A DNA stretch of 64,000 bases, taken from positions 5,208,001 through 5,272,000 of the forward strand of contig NZ_CP142104.1 of assembly GCF_035751725.1 (NCBI RefSeq), read 5' to 3'. This DNA is from Pseudomonas frederiksbergensis (GTDB taxonomy: Bacteria > Pseudomonadota > Gammaproteobacteria > Pseudomonadales > Pseudomonadaceae). The translations under genes were made by a program, and so were the position numbers. Below are positions 42,878-51,368 of this stretch, in pieces (position 1 is the stretch's first letter; the number at the start of each line of letters is the position of its first letter). The notes below the pieces were generated by a model that ran no database searches, was not told where the DNA came from, and saw only the letters and a program-made list of their open reading frames with translations.

Positions 42878-44011
42878 TTATACGCTCGCCAGCGCAACGG
42901 GGACGGCAATGACTCGCCAGTCATCGCCCACGGCGCGAATGTCGATGATTTTCAGCTGTGGCGCGTCCTTCATGTGCGCCAGTGGCCAGTCCAGCAACGG
43001 TCGCGCTGAAGAGCCGAGGAACTTGCCGGCAACAAAGATCTGGAACTCATCCACCAGGCCTTGCCGGGCAAAGGCTCCCGCCAGGCGCGGGCCTGCCTCC
43101 ACCAGCACTTCGTTCACGCCTCGGGCCGCCAATTCAACCAACAGGCGCCGCAGATCGACCTGACCGTCTTCATCCGCCACGATCATGCATTCGGGACCGT
43201 TGGCGTACTGTTCTTCCACCGCCATGCAAGTAGCGACGAGCGCCGGGCCGGCCTTGAAGAACGGCGCATCCAGCGGCACCCGCAGGCGCCCGTCCACCAG
43301 CACCCGCAATGGCGGACGGCTCATGACCAACGCGGTCTGCTCGGCATCGAGCCCCAACTCATCGGCGCGCACGGTCAGCCGGGCATTGTCCGCCAGCACC
43401 GTATCGGCGCCGGTCAGCACCACGCTGGCCTGGGCGCGCAGGCGCTGGACTGCCGCGCGTGCGGCGGGGCCAGTGATCCATTGGCTCTCGCCGCTTTCCA
43501 TGGCGGTGCGGCCATCGAGGCTCATGGCGAGCTTGACCCGCACGAACGGCAGGCCGTGCTCCATGCGCTTGAGAAAACCTTCGTTGAGCTTGCGCGCTTC
43601 GCCTTCCAGCACACCGCTATCGGTGGCGATGCCGGCCTGGGCCAACCGCTGCAAGCCGCGCCCGGCGACTTCGGGATTGGGGTCCTGCATCGCGGCCACC
43701 ACCCGCGCCACGCCGGCATTGACCAACGCATCGGCGCACGGCGGCGTACGCCCATGGTGGCTGCACGGTTCGAGGGTCACGTAGGCCGTGGCGCCCCGGG
43801 CATTGTCGCCGGCGGCGCGCAGGGCATGGACTTCGGCGTGGGGCTCGCCGGCGCGGATGTGCCAGCCTTCGCCGACGACCTCGCCGTCCCGCACGATCAC
43901 GCAACCGACCCGGGGATTGGGGTGGGTGGTGTAGTGACCGCGCCGCGCCAACTCCAGGGCGCGAGCCATGTAGTGGGCGTCGAGGATGGCCTGCTGCGCC
44001 GAGGCGGTCAT
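42878..44011 (-). CDS. ribD: Bifunctional riboflavin deaminase/reductase
   Basis: This 377-residue enzyme first deaminates then reduces the pyrimidine intermediate of riboflavin synthesis. The N-terminal deaminase has zinc ligands in EPHAEVHAL (H-A-E) and [18 protein letters not shown] (P-C-x8-C). The C-terminal reductase part includes [20 protein letters not shown] and later [20 protein letters not shown]. Its ATG overlaps the nrdR stop (ATGA), giving the standard nrdR-ribD-ribE-ribB order. Confidence 0.97.
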   Translation of the reverse strand: MTASAQQAILDAHYMARALELARRGHYTTHPNPRVGCVIVRDGEVVGEGWHIRAGEPHAEVHALRAAGDNARGATAYVTLEPCSHHGRTPPCADALVNAGVARVVAAMQDPNPEVAGRGLQRLAQAGIATDSGVLEGEARKLNEGFLKRMEHGLPFVRVKLAMSLDGRTAMESGESQWITGPAARAAVQRLRAQASVVLTGADTVLADNARLTVRADELGLDAEQTALVMSRPPLRVLVDGRLRVPLDAPFFKAGPALVATCMAVEEQYANGPECMIVADEDGQVDLRRLLVELAARGVNEVLVEAGPRLAGAFARQGLVDEFQIFVAGKFLGSSARPLLDWPLAHMKDAPQLKIIDIRAVGDDWRVIAVPVALASV

Positions 44012-44472
44012 TCTTTCACCGGCTCGCGGGCCAGGCGGTCGATTTCCTCGCGGAACTCGTTGAGATCCTGAAAGCGCCGGTACACCGAGGCGAAGCGGAT
44101 GTAGGCCACTTCATCGAGCTTTTGCAACTCGGCCATCACCAGCTCGCCGACGACGAGGGACTTGACCTCGCGTTCACCGGTGGCCCGCAGCTTGTGCTTG
44201 ATGTGCACCAGCGCCGCTTCCAGGCGCTCGACGCTCACCGGGCGTTTTTCCAGGGCGCGCTGCATGCCGGCGCGCAGTTTTTCTTCATCGAACGGCTGGC
44301 GACTGCCGTCGGTCTTGATCAGGCGCGGCAACACCAGTTCAGCGGTCTCGAACGTCGTGAAGCGCTCGCCGCAGGCCAGGCATTCGCGGCGGCGGCGGAC
44401 TTGTTCGCCCTCGGCGACCAGTCGCGAATCGATGACTTTGGTGTCGTTGGCACCGCAGAAGGGACAGTGCAT
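44008..44472 (-). CDS. nrdR: Transcriptional repressor NrdR
   Basis: This 154-residue regulator represses ribonucleotide reductase genes. The N-terminal zinc ribbon has C3-x2-C6 (MHCPFCG) and C31-x2-C34 (RECLACGE); the ATP-cone domain follows ([32 protein letters not shown]). The real start is at 44472; the open frame running on to 45726 is a non-coding shadow of the genes opposite. Divergent from the YbaY-like gene. Confidence 0.97.
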   Translation of the reverse strand: MHCPFCGANDTKVIDSRLVAEGEQVRRRRECLACGERFTTFETAELVLPRLIKTDGSRQPFDEEKLRAGMQRALEKRPVSVERLEAALVHIKHKLRATGEREVKSLVVGELVMAELQKLDEVAYIRFASVYRRFQDLNEFREEIDRLAREPVKE

Positions 44473-44599
44473 GGTGGCAGGCAACAAAAAAAGGGAGGGC
44501 CATGGTAGCGCATCCCACTGGCAAGACAAGCCATAGGGTTTACGGTATACAGACGGGCTTATCGCCAGATCCATGGAATTCACCTTGCTGGAGCTACCC

Positions 44600-45064
44600 A
44601 TGCCGCTACGATCCATTGTTTTGCTCAGTCTTTTCAGCCTGCTGATGGCGTGCAGCAGCGACGCCCCCAAGCCCACCCCGCCAGCCCCGGCGCCCGCGCC
44701 GAAGCAGGCCCAGGAAAAGGCTCGGCAGGCCACGGAGCTGGGCCCGCTGCCGGCGCACCAACGCGAGTTGAGCGGCACGTTGCAAGGCGTTCCGGCCGGG
44801 GCCGAGGTCGAGCTGGCGCTGTTGGTGATCGATGACAAGGATCGTCCGCAGCAACTGCTCGCCAGTTCCAGCCTGATCGGCAACAACCGTGCCCTGCCCT
44901 TCCACCTGCGCTTCAACCCCGAAGCGTTCCCGGTCGGCGCCCGTGTGGAACTGCGCGGCCGCGCCAGCCAGTCGGGGCAACTGATCCTGCACTTGCCGGA
45001 ACAACGCATTGCACAGCCGACCACCCAGGCGCTGGGCGACCTGCAATTTGTCAAAGCCCCATGA
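44600..45064 (+). CDS. YbaY family lipoprotein
   Basis: This 154-residue predicted lipoprotein has lipobox LLMAC with Cys18, a Pro/Ala-rich linker ([14 protein letters not shown]) and a beta-sandwich YbaY domain ([20 protein letters not shown] ... [20 protein letters not shown]). The YbaY fold also occurs in type III secretion pilotins, but no secretion genes are near. The ATG at 44600 is preferred over 44573 because GGAG precedes it. It overlaps the methyltransferase gene by four bases. Confidence 0.85.
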   Translation: MPLRSIVLLSLFSLLMACSSDAPKPTPPAPAPAPKQAQEKARQATELGPLPAHQRELSGTLQGVPAGAEVELALLVIDDKDRPQQLLASSSLIGNNRALPFHLRFNPEAFPVGARVELRGRASQSGQLILHLPEQRIAQPTTQALGDLQFVKAP

Positions 45065-45717
45065 AGGCACCGCAGCACCTGCAGGATGCGTTGGGCGAGT
45101 TGCTTGGTGATGCGCGCCTGGTGACATGTCCGTTGCCCGGCACTGACCTGAAGTTGTGGCTGATCGACGGCGACAACATGGACCGCGCCTTCAGCCCGGA
45201 GGAAACCCGACGCATCCTCCACGAGCCGCCCTATTGGAGTTTTTGCTGGGCCAGCGGCCTGGCGATGGCCCGTTACCTGGTCGAACAGCCACAGTGGGTC
45301 GAGGGCAAGCGAGTGCTGGACTTCGGCGCCGGCTCCGGCGTGGCGGGGATCGCGGCGATCAAGGCAGGGGCGCTGGAAGTGGTGGCTTGCGATCTGGATC
45401 CGCTGGCGATTGCCGCGTGCCAGGCGAATGCATTGCTTAATGGCGTAACGTTGAGCTATTCGACGGATTTTTTCGCCGAGGCAGATCGCTTCGATCTGAT
45501 CCTGGTTGCCGATGTGCTTTATGACCGGGCCAACCTGCCGCTGCTCGATCAATTCCTCAGCCGTGGCCGTGAAGCGCTGGTGGCCGACTCCCGGGTGCGG
45601 GATTTCCAGCATCCGCTGTATCGGCGCATCGAAATGCTCGAGGCCATGACCCTGCCGGACCTGGCCGAGCCGGAGGAGTTTCGGCATGTAAGCCTGTACC
45701 ACGCGCGGCGTGGCTAA
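45061..45717 (+). CDS. Class I SAM-dependent protein lysine methyltransferase-like
   Basis: In this 218-residue methyltransferase, motif I is [20 protein letters not shown] and the acidic motif II residue is in [29 protein letters not shown] resembles the D-x-x-Y/D-V-x-Y block of the METTL20/ETFB lysine methyltransferase group. The upstream [18 protein letters not shown] is also typical of that group. The target is probably a protein lysine, not established here. Coupled to the YbaY-like lipoprotein gene by ATGA. Confidence 0.85.
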   Translation: MKAPQHLQDALGELLGDARLVTCPLPGTDLKLWLIDGDNMDRAFSPEETRRILHEPPYWSFCWASGLAMARYLVEQPQWVEGKRVLDFGAGSGVAGIAAIKAGALEVVACDLDPLAIAACQANALLNGVTLSYSTDFFAEADRFDLILVADVLYDRANLPLLDQFLSRGREALVADSRVRDFQHPLYRRIEMLEAMTLPDLAEPEEFRHVSLYHARRG

Positions 45718-45832
45718 AAGCCTCACGCGCCGGCTCGCGAACGCGGCCTACCATGCGCCGCAAGCCCTGACTTTCGGCCACCCCCCACCAAGCCGTATAG
45801 TTGCCCCATTCAAGCGTTCTACGAGACTCCCC

Positions 45833-46705
45833 ATGACCCAGGACACGCCTTACATCTTCGACGCCACCACGGCCGATTTCGACCAGTCGGTGATCGCCAA
45901 CTCTTTCCACAAACCGGTGCTGGTGGACTTCTGGGCCGAGTGGTGCGCGCCCTGCAAGGCGCTGATGCCAATGTTGCAAGGCATCGCCGAGAGTTATCGG
46001 GGTGAACTGCTGCTGGCCAAGGTCAACTGCGACATCGAGCAAGACATCGTTGCCCGCTTCGGCATTCGCAGCCTGCCGACGGTGGTGCTGTTCAAGGATG
46101 GTCAGCCGGTCGACGGTTTTGCCGGGGCCCAGCCGGAATCCGCGGTGCGGGCGATGCTCGAACCCCATGTGCAGATGCCGCCTCCCGCCGCCGCCGATCC
46201 GTTCGAACAGGCCCAGGCGCTGTTCGATGACGGCCGTTTCGCCGACGCCGAGGCCGTGCTCACGGTGCTGCTGGGCGAAGACAACACCAACGCCAAGGCG
46301 CTGATCCTCTATGCGCGTTGCCTGACCGAGCGCGGCGAGCTGGGCGAGGCGCAGACGGTGCTCGACGCGGTGAAAAGCGATGAACACAAGGCCGCGCTGG
46401 CCGGCGCCAAGGCGCAGATCCAGTTCCTCGGCCTGGCCAAGGATCTACCGGACGCCGCCGACCTCAAGGCGCGCCTGGCGAAAGATCCACAGGACGATGA
46501 GGCGGTGTACCAACTGGCGATCCAGCAACTGGCGCGCCAGCAGTACGAACCTGCGCTCGAGGCGCTGCTCAAGCTGTTCATCCGCAATCGCAGCTACAGC
46601 GAAGGCCTGCCCCACAAGACGCTGCTGCAAGTGTTCGAACTGCTGGGCAACGACCATCCGCTGGTGACGACCTACCGTCGCAAGCTGTTCGCCGCGCTTT
46701 ACTGA
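45833..46705 (+). CDS. cnoX: Thioredoxin-TPR protein, CnoX/YbbN-like
   Basis: This 290-residue cytosolic protein has an N-terminal thioredoxin domain with active site W-C38-A-P-C41-K (in VDFWAEWCAPCK), followed from about residue 115 by TPR-like helices (DPFEQAQALFDDGRFADAEA; NAKALILYARCLTERGELGE). E. coli CnoX is a chaperedoxin that hands clients to GroEL and has lost one Cys; here both cysteines are present, so disulphide exchange is possible. The ATG at 45833 is used; the frame further upstream overlaps the methyltransferase end. Confidence 0.93.
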   Translation: MTQDTPYIFDATTADFDQSVIANSFHKPVLVDFWAEWCAPCKALMPMLQGIAESYRGELLLAKVNCDIEQDIVARFGIRSLPTVVLFKDGQPVDGFAGAQPESAVRAMLEPHVQMPPPAAADPFEQAQALFDDGRFADAEAVLTVLLGEDNTNAKALILYARCLTERGELGEAQTVLDAVKSDEHKAALAGAKAQIQFLGLAKDLPDAADLKARLAKDPQDDEAVYQLAIQQLARQQYEPALEALLKLFIRNRSYSEGLPHKTLLQVFELLGNDHPLVTTYRRKLFAALY

Positions 46706-47046
46706 CCGACCCAGCTGTAGAGCGGCGTATCCCCGCCGCTCAATACCTTGACCTCGGCGCTATGGCGCAGGCGCACCAACAGGCGCTTGCCTGACGAGGC
46801 GCTACCGGTCAGGCCTTCGAGTTGTTCCAGCAAGTCCGGGCCGCTCAACTGCCCGGCCTTGCGCAGCAGCTCCCGGGCGATCTGCCACTGGGCGTCGTCC
46901 TGATTCGTCGATTTGGCGGGAGCCGTCGTCGCCCCCTCTGTTTTGGCGACTTGCAACTGTGCGCCGAGCTGCGCCCAGTCGCCTTCATCCATCTCGATCG
47001 TCAAGTCCACCGGCCACTCACCGACCGTCCCGCGTATCCGCAACAT
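46699..47046 (-). CDS. Conserved hypothetical protein
   Basis: This 115-residue soluble protein starts MLRIRGTVGEWPVDLTIEMD. A beta-rich N-terminus leads into a polar linker (TEGATTAPAKSTNQDD), a helical part (WQIARELLRKAGQLSGPDLL) and a C-terminal strand LLVRLRHSAEVKV. No family is recognised. It overlaps the cnoX end by seven bases in convergent orientation and is divergent from the zinc genes. The ATG at 47046 matches the conserved-looking start better than the one at 47085. Confidence 0.7.
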   Translation of the reverse strand: MLRIRGTVGEWPVDLTIEMDEGDWAQLGAQLQVAKTEGATTAPAKSTNQDDAQWQIARELLRKAGQLSGPDLLEQLEGLTGSASSGKRLLVRLRHSAEVKVLSGGDTPLYSWVGQ

Positions 47047-47131
47047 CAGCGTGCTCCTGAAGATTTCATCTGCCCATGCTCCCATGGGCCTTGCGCGACG
47101 CCAAGCAGACGGTCAAACTCTCCGCGCTTTC

Positions 47132-47149
47132 GTTATAAGATTACATAAC
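47132..47149 (+). promoter_or_regulatory. Putative Zur box upstream of the zrgA-like gene
   Basis: GTTATAAGATTAC at 47132-47144 matches 10 of 12 fixed positions of the gamma-proteobacterial Zur core GTTATANTATAAC. An overlapping ATAAC half-site at 47145-47149 adds symmetry. It ends 17 bases before the ATG. PAO1 counterparts (PA4063-PA4066) are reported to be induced by zinc depletion. Confidence 0.6.
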
Positions 47150-47166
47150 CTTTCCGGAGATTCGTC

Positions 47167-47760
47167 ATGCGTCGTTTGCTGCTTGCCTTGCCGTTCGCCC
47201 TGCTACCGTTGGCTGTCGCCCATGCGGCGGCGGAGCATGACCACGATCATGATCACGAGCACGGCAGCCTGGGCGCCCATGAACACGGCGTCGCCCGGTT
47301 GAACGCGGCACTGGACGCCCAGACCCTGGAACTGGAGCTGCAAAGCCCGGCGATGAACCTGGTGGGCTTCGAACACGCCGCCACCAGCGATGCCGACAAG
47401 GCCAAGGTCGCTGCCGTACGGGCGCAGCTTGAAAAGCCCCTGGCGTTGTTCAATCTGCCCGCCGCTGCCAAATGCACCGTGGCGCAGCAAGAGCTGGAAA
47501 GCCCGTTGTTTGGTGATGAACCGGACCACGATCACGACCATGACGAAGACGCCGATGGCGACGAGCACAACGGCGAGCACAGCGAGATCCATGCCCACTA
47601 CCAACTCACCTGCGCCGCCCCGGGTGCACTGAAGAACCTGGATCTGGCGACTCTGTTCAAAACCTTCCCAGCCACCCAGAAAATTCAGGTACAACTGATC
47701 AGCCCGAGTGGCCAGCAAGGCGTGGAAGTGACGGCTAAGGCGCCAGCCCTGAAATTCTGA
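47167..47760 (+). CDS. DUF2796 zinc-binding periplasmic protein, ZrgA-like
   Basis: This 197-residue secreted protein has signal peptide LLLALPFALLPLAVAHA. Two His/Asp-rich stretches bind metal: HDHDHDHEHG right after the signal peptide and DHDHDHDEDADGDEHNGEHS near residues 119-138. Between them lies the DUF2796 core (GVARLNAALDAQTLELELQS). Vibrio ZrgA is a zinc-uptake component. It precedes an ABC ATPase/permease pair with a possible Zur box upstream, so periplasmic zinc capture is likely. Confidence 0.87.
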   Translation: MRRLLLALPFALLPLAVAHAAAEHDHDHDHEHGSLGAHEHGVARLNAALDAQTLELELQSPAMNLVGFEHAATSDADKAKVAAVRAQLEKPLALFNLPAAAKCTVAQQELESPLFGDEPDHDHDHDEDADGDEHNGEHSEIHAHYQLTCAAPGALKNLDLATLFKTFPATQKIQVQLISPSGQQGVEVTAKAPALKF

Positions 47761-47777
47761 TTCTGCGCAAGACCCAA

Positions 47778-47806
47778 ATGTGGAAGCGGGCCTGCTCGCT
47801 CCCACA
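47778..47806. repeat. Degenerate REP-like hairpin
   Basis: An imperfect inverted repeat (TGTGGAAGCG ... CGCTCCCACA) lies in the 76-base gap between the zrgA-like gene and the ABC ATPase gene. It resembles the TGTGGGAGCGAGC class of Pseudomonas intergenic repeats. Confidence 0.6.
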
Positions 47807-47836
47807 GGAATTCCCGTTAACTGAAAAATCGGCGCT

Positions 47837-48547
47837 ATGACCCAAGCACTCATCGAATTGGCCGACCTGGGCTTCAGCTGGCCCGGCCATCCGCCACTGC
47901 TGGATATCCCGGCGTTTCGCCTGGAGGCCGGGGAAACCTTGTTCCTCAAGGGGCCGAGCGGCAGCGGCAAGACCACCTTGCTGGGGCTTCTAGGTGGGGT
48001 GCAAACGCCGGATCGCGGCAGCATTCGCCTGCTTGGCCAGGAGCTCACCGAATTGGGAGCGGGCAGCCGCGACCGTTTTCGCGTGGACCACACCGGCTAC
48101 ATCTTCCAGCAGTTCAACCTGCTGCCGTTTCTCTCGGTGCGCGAAAACGTCGAACTGCCCTGCCATTTCTCCAAACTGCGCGCGCAACGGGCCATCCAGC
48201 GCCACGGCAGTGTCGATCAAGCCGCGGCCACGCTGCTGGCCCACCTCGGCCTGACCGATCCAAGCCTGTTGGAGCGTCGCGCCGATGCATTGTCCATCGG
48301 CCAGCAACAACGGGTCGCCGCCGCCCGCGCCTTGATCGGCCAACCGGAACTGGTGATCGCCGACGAACCCACCTCGGCCCTGGACTACGACGCCCGGGAA
48401 AACTTCTTGCGGCTGTTGTTCGCCGAATGTCGCGAAGCCGGGTCGAGCCTGTTGTTCGTCAGTCATGACCAGAGCCTGGCCCCACTGTTCGACCGCCACC
48501 TCTCGCTGGCCGATCTCAATCGCGCCGCCACGCACCTCGAGGTCTGA
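47837..48547 (+). CDS. ABC transporter ATP-binding protein of the zinc-linked cluster
   Basis: In this 236-residue ATPase, Walker A is GPSGSGKTT (residues 39-47), signature LSIGQQQRVAAARAL and Walker B LVIADEPTSALD. It is most like the LolD/MacB-type ATPases that partner FtsX-fold permeases, which agrees with the next gene. It starts 76 bases after the zrgA-like gene and ends one base before the permease start. Confidence 0.92.
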   Translation: MTQALIELADLGFSWPGHPPLLDIPAFRLEAGETLFLKGPSGSGKTTLLGLLGGVQTPDRGSIRLLGQELTELGAGSRDRFRVDHTGYIFQQFNLLPFLSVRENVELPCHFSKLRAQRAIQRHGSVDQAAATLLAHLGLTDPSLLERRADALSIGQQQRVAAARALIGQPELVIADEPTSALDYDARENFLRLLFAECREAGSSLLFVSHDQSLAPLFDRHLSLADLNRAATHLEV

Positions 48548-48548
48548 G

Positions 48549-49814
48549 ATGTATCTGTTCCGTCTAGCCATGGCCAGCCTGGCGAACCGCCGCTTTACCG
48601 CGATCCTTACCGCGTTTGCCATCGCGCTGTCGGTCTGCCTGCTGTTGGCGGTGGAACGGGTGCGCACCGAGGCGCGGGCCAGTTTCGCCAGTACCATCAG
48701 CGGCACCGACCTGATCGTCGGCGCCCGCTCCGGTTCCGTGAACCTGCTGCTGTACTCGGTGTTTCGCATCGGCAACGCGACCAACAACATTCGCTGGGAC
48801 AGCTTCGAGCAGTTCGCCAACAACCCGAAAGTGAAATGGGCGATTCCCATGTCCCTCGGCGATTCCCATCGTGGTTATCGGGTGATGGGCACCACCGAAG
48901 CCTATTTCGAGCATTACCAGTACGGCCGCCAGCAACATCTGGAATTGGCCGATGGCCGGGCGTTCGCCACCGATCCGTTCGAAGTGGTGCTTGGCGCGGA
49001 AGTGGCCGAGGCGCTGCATTACAAGCTGGGGGAAAAGCTGGTGCTGGCCCACGGCGTGGCAGCGATCAGCCTGGTCAAGCATGACGACAAGCCTTTTACC
49101 GTGGTCGGGATTCTCAAGCGCACCGGCACGCCGGTGGACCGCACGTTGCACATCAGCCTCGGCGGCATGGAAGCCATCCATATCGATTGGAAGAATGGTG
49201 TGCCGGCCCAGGGCAACGGCCGTATCAGCGCTGACCAGGCGCGCAACATGGACCTTACGCCGAAAGCGATCACCGCGTTCATGCTTGGCCTCAACAGCAA
49301 GATCTCGACCTTCGCCTTGCAACGCGAGATCAACGAGTTCCGTGGCGAGCCGCTGCTGGCGATCCTGCCGGGGGTGGCGCTGCAGGAACTGTGGAGCCTG
49401 ATGGGCACGGCGGAGAAAGCCTTGTTCGTGATTTCGCTGTTCGTCGTGTTGACCGGATTGATCGGCATGCTCACGGCCATTCTCACCAGCCTCAACGAAC
49501 GCCGCCGAGAGATGGCGATCCTGCGTTCGGTGGGCGCGCGGCCGTGGCATATCGCAAGCCTGCTGGTGCTTGAAGCTTTCGCCCTGGCGCTGGCCGGCGT
49601 CACCGCCGGGCTGGCCTTGCTGTACATCGGCATCGCCGCCGCACAGGGGTATGTGCAGTCCGCCTATGGCTTGTATTTGCCGCTGGGCTGGCCAAGCGAA
49701 TATGAATGGACGCTGCTGGCTGGCATTCTGGTCGCCGCCCTGCTGATGGGCAGCGTGCCGGCCTGGCGCGCCTATCGCCAATCGTTGGCCGACGGCCTGT
49801 CGATCCGTCTATGA
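48549..49814 (+). CDS. FtsX/MacB-type ABC permease of the zinc-linked cluster
   Basis: This 421-residue permease has one N-terminal helix (FTAILTAFAIALSVCLLLAV), a large periplasmic domain with GTDLIVGARSGSVNLLLYSV, and three C-terminal helices; ERRREMAILRSVGARPWHIA is the FtsX-family coupling motif. Such permeases usually drive periplasmic mechanical work or lipoprotein/peptide export and not ion import, so its part in zinc acquisition is unusual. The ATG at 48549 follows the ATPase stop directly. Confidence 0.92.
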   Translation: MYLFRLAMASLANRRFTAILTAFAIALSVCLLLAVERVRTEARASFASTISGTDLIVGARSGSVNLLLYSVFRIGNATNNIRWDSFEQFANNPKVKWAIPMSLGDSHRGYRVMGTTEAYFEHYQYGRQQHLELADGRAFATDPFEVVLGAEVAEALHYKLGEKLVLAHGVAAISLVKHDDKPFTVVGILKRTGTPVDRTLHISLGGMEAIHIDWKNGVPAQGNGRISADQARNMDLTPKAITAFMLGLNSKISTFALQREINEFRGEPLLAILPGVALQELWSLMGTAEKALFVISLFVVLTGLIGMLTAILTSLNERRREMAILRSVGARPWHIASLLVLEAFALALAGVTAGLALLYIGIAAAQGYVQSAYGLYLPLGWPSEYEWTLLAGILVAALLMGSVPAWRAYRQSLADGLSIRL

Positions 49815-49825
49815 GGACCTTGAAG

Positions 49826-50344
49826 ATGCCCCGCGCCCTGCTTGCACTGCTGATGATGGTCGCCCTGCCGCTGTGGGCCGCCGAGCCGAGGGACCTGGCT
49901 TGGTCGGAAATGATCCCGCCGGACGCGCCGCCGGAAGTGCCGAACATGACGCCACTGCACGACCTGTCGAAGATGAGCGATGCCCTGGCCGCAGAATCCG
50001 CCCCTGCGGCCAAGCAGGACATGCCCAACGCCCCGGTGGTCAAGGCCCTCGACGGCCAGCAGATTCGCTTGCCCGGTTATATCGTGCCGCTGGAAGTCAG
50101 CGAGGAAGGCCGCACCACGGATTTCCTGCTGGTGCCGTATTTCGGCGCCTGCATCCATGTGCCGCCACCGCCGTCGAACCAGATCGTGCATGTAAAAAGC
50201 GAACTCGGGGTCAAGCTCGACGAGCTGTACCAACCGTACTGGGTCGAAGGGCCGATGCAGGTCAAGCCGTCCACCAGTGAACTGGCCGATGCCGGGTATC
50301 AGATGGAGGCGCAGAAGATTTATGTGTATGAACTGCCGGAGTGA
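49826..50344 (+). CDS. DUF3299 periplasmic protein
   Basis: This 172-residue secreted protein has signal peptide LLALLMMVALPLWAA. The DUF3299 core is PGYIVPLEVSEEGRTTDFLL followed by VPYFGACIHVPPPPSNQIVH, with a conserved Cys and His that could bind metal. It is the last gene of the zinc-linked set. The ATG at 49826 has GAGGA upstream; an ATG at 49811 overlapping the permease stop (ATGA) is also possible and adds five residues. Confidence 0.87.
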   Translation: MPRALLALLMMVALPLWAAEPRDLAWSEMIPPDAPPEVPNMTPLHDLSKMSDALAAESAPAAKQDMPNAPVVKALDGQQIRLPGYIVPLEVSEEGRTTDFLLVPYFGACIHVPPPPSNQIVHVKSELGVKLDELYQPYWVEGPMQVKPSTSELADAGYQMEAQKIYVYELPE

Positions 50345-50419
50345 ATCCGGCTATTAGGTGTTGCCTGTTAGATAGCTTGCTCGCGAAGGGCCCCTCAAGG
50401 TTTGCTCATCATCATTTCA

Positions 50420-50433
50420 TTGAGCTGAGTCAA
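50420..50433 (+). promoter_or_regulatory. ANR/FNR-type box, upstream copy
   Basis: TTGAGCTGAGTCAA has the ANR/FNR spacing TTGA-N6-TCAA. It lies within a 17-base direct repeat (50417-50433) duplicated at 50450-50466. The centre-to-centre distance to the second copy is 33 bases, about three helical turns, so both would sit on one face of the DNA. Confidence 0.65.
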
Positions 50434-50452
50434 TTAAACACCCCCTGACTCA

Positions 50453-50494
50453 TTGAGCTGAGTCAAAAGACCGGACCAGACGGCTTCGTACCAT
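50453..50494 (+). promoter_or_regulatory. ANR/FNR-type box and -10 element of oprG promoter
   Basis: TTGAGCTGAGTCAA at 50453-50466 is followed by TACCAT at 50489-50494. With +1 at 50501 the box is centred at -41.5 and TACCAT falls exactly at -12 to -7, the class II FNR/ANR layout. OprG of P. aeruginosa is reported to be ANR-dependent and induced anaerobically. Confidence 0.65.
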
Positions 50495-50528
50495 GGGACA
50501 TCAATTTTCGATGCCCTCTGGAGCCCCT

Positions 50529-51227
50529 ATGAACAAGTCCTTGCTCAGCGCTTCCCTTATCGCGCTCGCACTCGCCGCCCCACTCGCCCAGGCTCACACA
50601 GCTGGCGACATCATCGTTCGCGCTGGCGCCATCACCGTCAACCCGGACGCCGACAGTTCCAGCGTCAAGGTCGACCGTGGCCCACTGGCCGGCGCCGACC
50701 TGGGCGGCAAGGCGACCATGAGCAGCGACACCCAGCTGGGCCTGAACTTCGCCTACATGCTCACCAACAACTGGGGGATCGAGCTGCTGGCGGCCTCGCC
50801 GTTCGAGCATGACGTAAAAATCAAAGGCACCGCCCTCGGCGCCGCGAACAACAAGCTCGGCACCCTCAAGCACCTGCCGCCAACCCTGAGCGTGGTCTAC
50901 TACCCGCTCGACGCCAAATCGGCTTTCCAGCCTTATGTCGGCGCGGGCATCAACTACACCTGGATCTATGACGAGCATGTCGGCAGTGAAGCCAGCGCCA
51001 ACGGTTTCAGCAACTTCCGCGCGAAGAACAGCTGGGGCATGGCGTGGCAAGTCGGCGCCGACTACATGCTGACCGACAACATCATGATCAACGGCCAGAT
51101 CCGCTACATCGACATCGACACCACGGCCTATGTCGACAACAACGCCGTGGCCGCCGGTACCCGCGCCAAGGTGGATGTCGATGTTGATCCGTTCGTCTAT
51201 ATGGTGGGGTTGGGTTACAAGTTCTAA
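50529..51227 (+). CDS. oprG: OmpW family outer-membrane protein OprG
   Basis: This 232-residue protein has signal peptide LSASLIALALAAPLAQA. The mature part forms an eight-stranded barrel of the OmpW family: GDIIVRAGAITVNPDADSSS, LGLNFAYMLTNNWGIELLAA, PYVGAGINYTWIYDE and a terminal VYMVGLGYKF ending in Phe. OprG aids uptake of small hydrophobic or amino-acid substrates and is tied to low oxygen. The ATG at 50529 starts the signal peptide. Position after DUF3299 and before the epimerase pair matches PAO1 PA4067. Confidence 0.93.
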   Translation: MNKSLLSASLIALALAAPLAQAHTAGDIIVRAGAITVNPDADSSSVKVDRGPLAGADLGGKATMSSDTQLGLNFAYMLTNNWGIELLAASPFEHDVKIKGTALGAANNKLGTLKHLPPTLSVVYYPLDAKSAFQPYVGAGINYTWIYDEHVGSEASANGFSNFRAKNSWGMAWQVGADYMLTDNIMINGQIRYIDIDTTAYVDNNAVAAGTRAKVDVDVDPFVYMVGLGYKF

Positions 51228-51258
51228 GCCCCTGCACGATAGTGAGATGACTACACAC

Positions 51259-51292
51259 CCTGTGGCGAGGAAGCAAGCTCCCTTGCCACAGG
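51259..51292. repeat. REP singlet after oprG
   Basis: CCTGTGGCGAGG / CCTTGCCACAGG arms (one G-T wobble) enclose a ten-base loop, 32 bases after the oprG stop and before the terminator at 51326. Confidence 0.75.
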
Positions 51293-51325
51293 TTTCACTT
51301 GCCGCAAAAGCGATGCATGACTCAT

Positions 51326-51354
51326 AAAAAGGCGCCCCGAAAGGCGCCTTTTTA
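51326..51354. terminator. Bidirectional rho-independent terminator between oprG and epimerase gene
   Basis: GGCGCC / GGCGCC stem with loop CCGAAA, preceded by five A and followed by five T, so it can stop transcripts from both the oprG side and the convergent epimerase gene ending at 51369. Confidence 0.92.
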
Positions 51355-51368
51355 TGTCGAGGCTGAAC

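Noticed and set aside
44473..45726. Upstream extension of nrdR to a 572-residue protein
   Set aside because: NrdR starts with its zinc ribbon at 44472; the extension lies antisense to the YbaY-like and methyltransferase genes and shows no domain.
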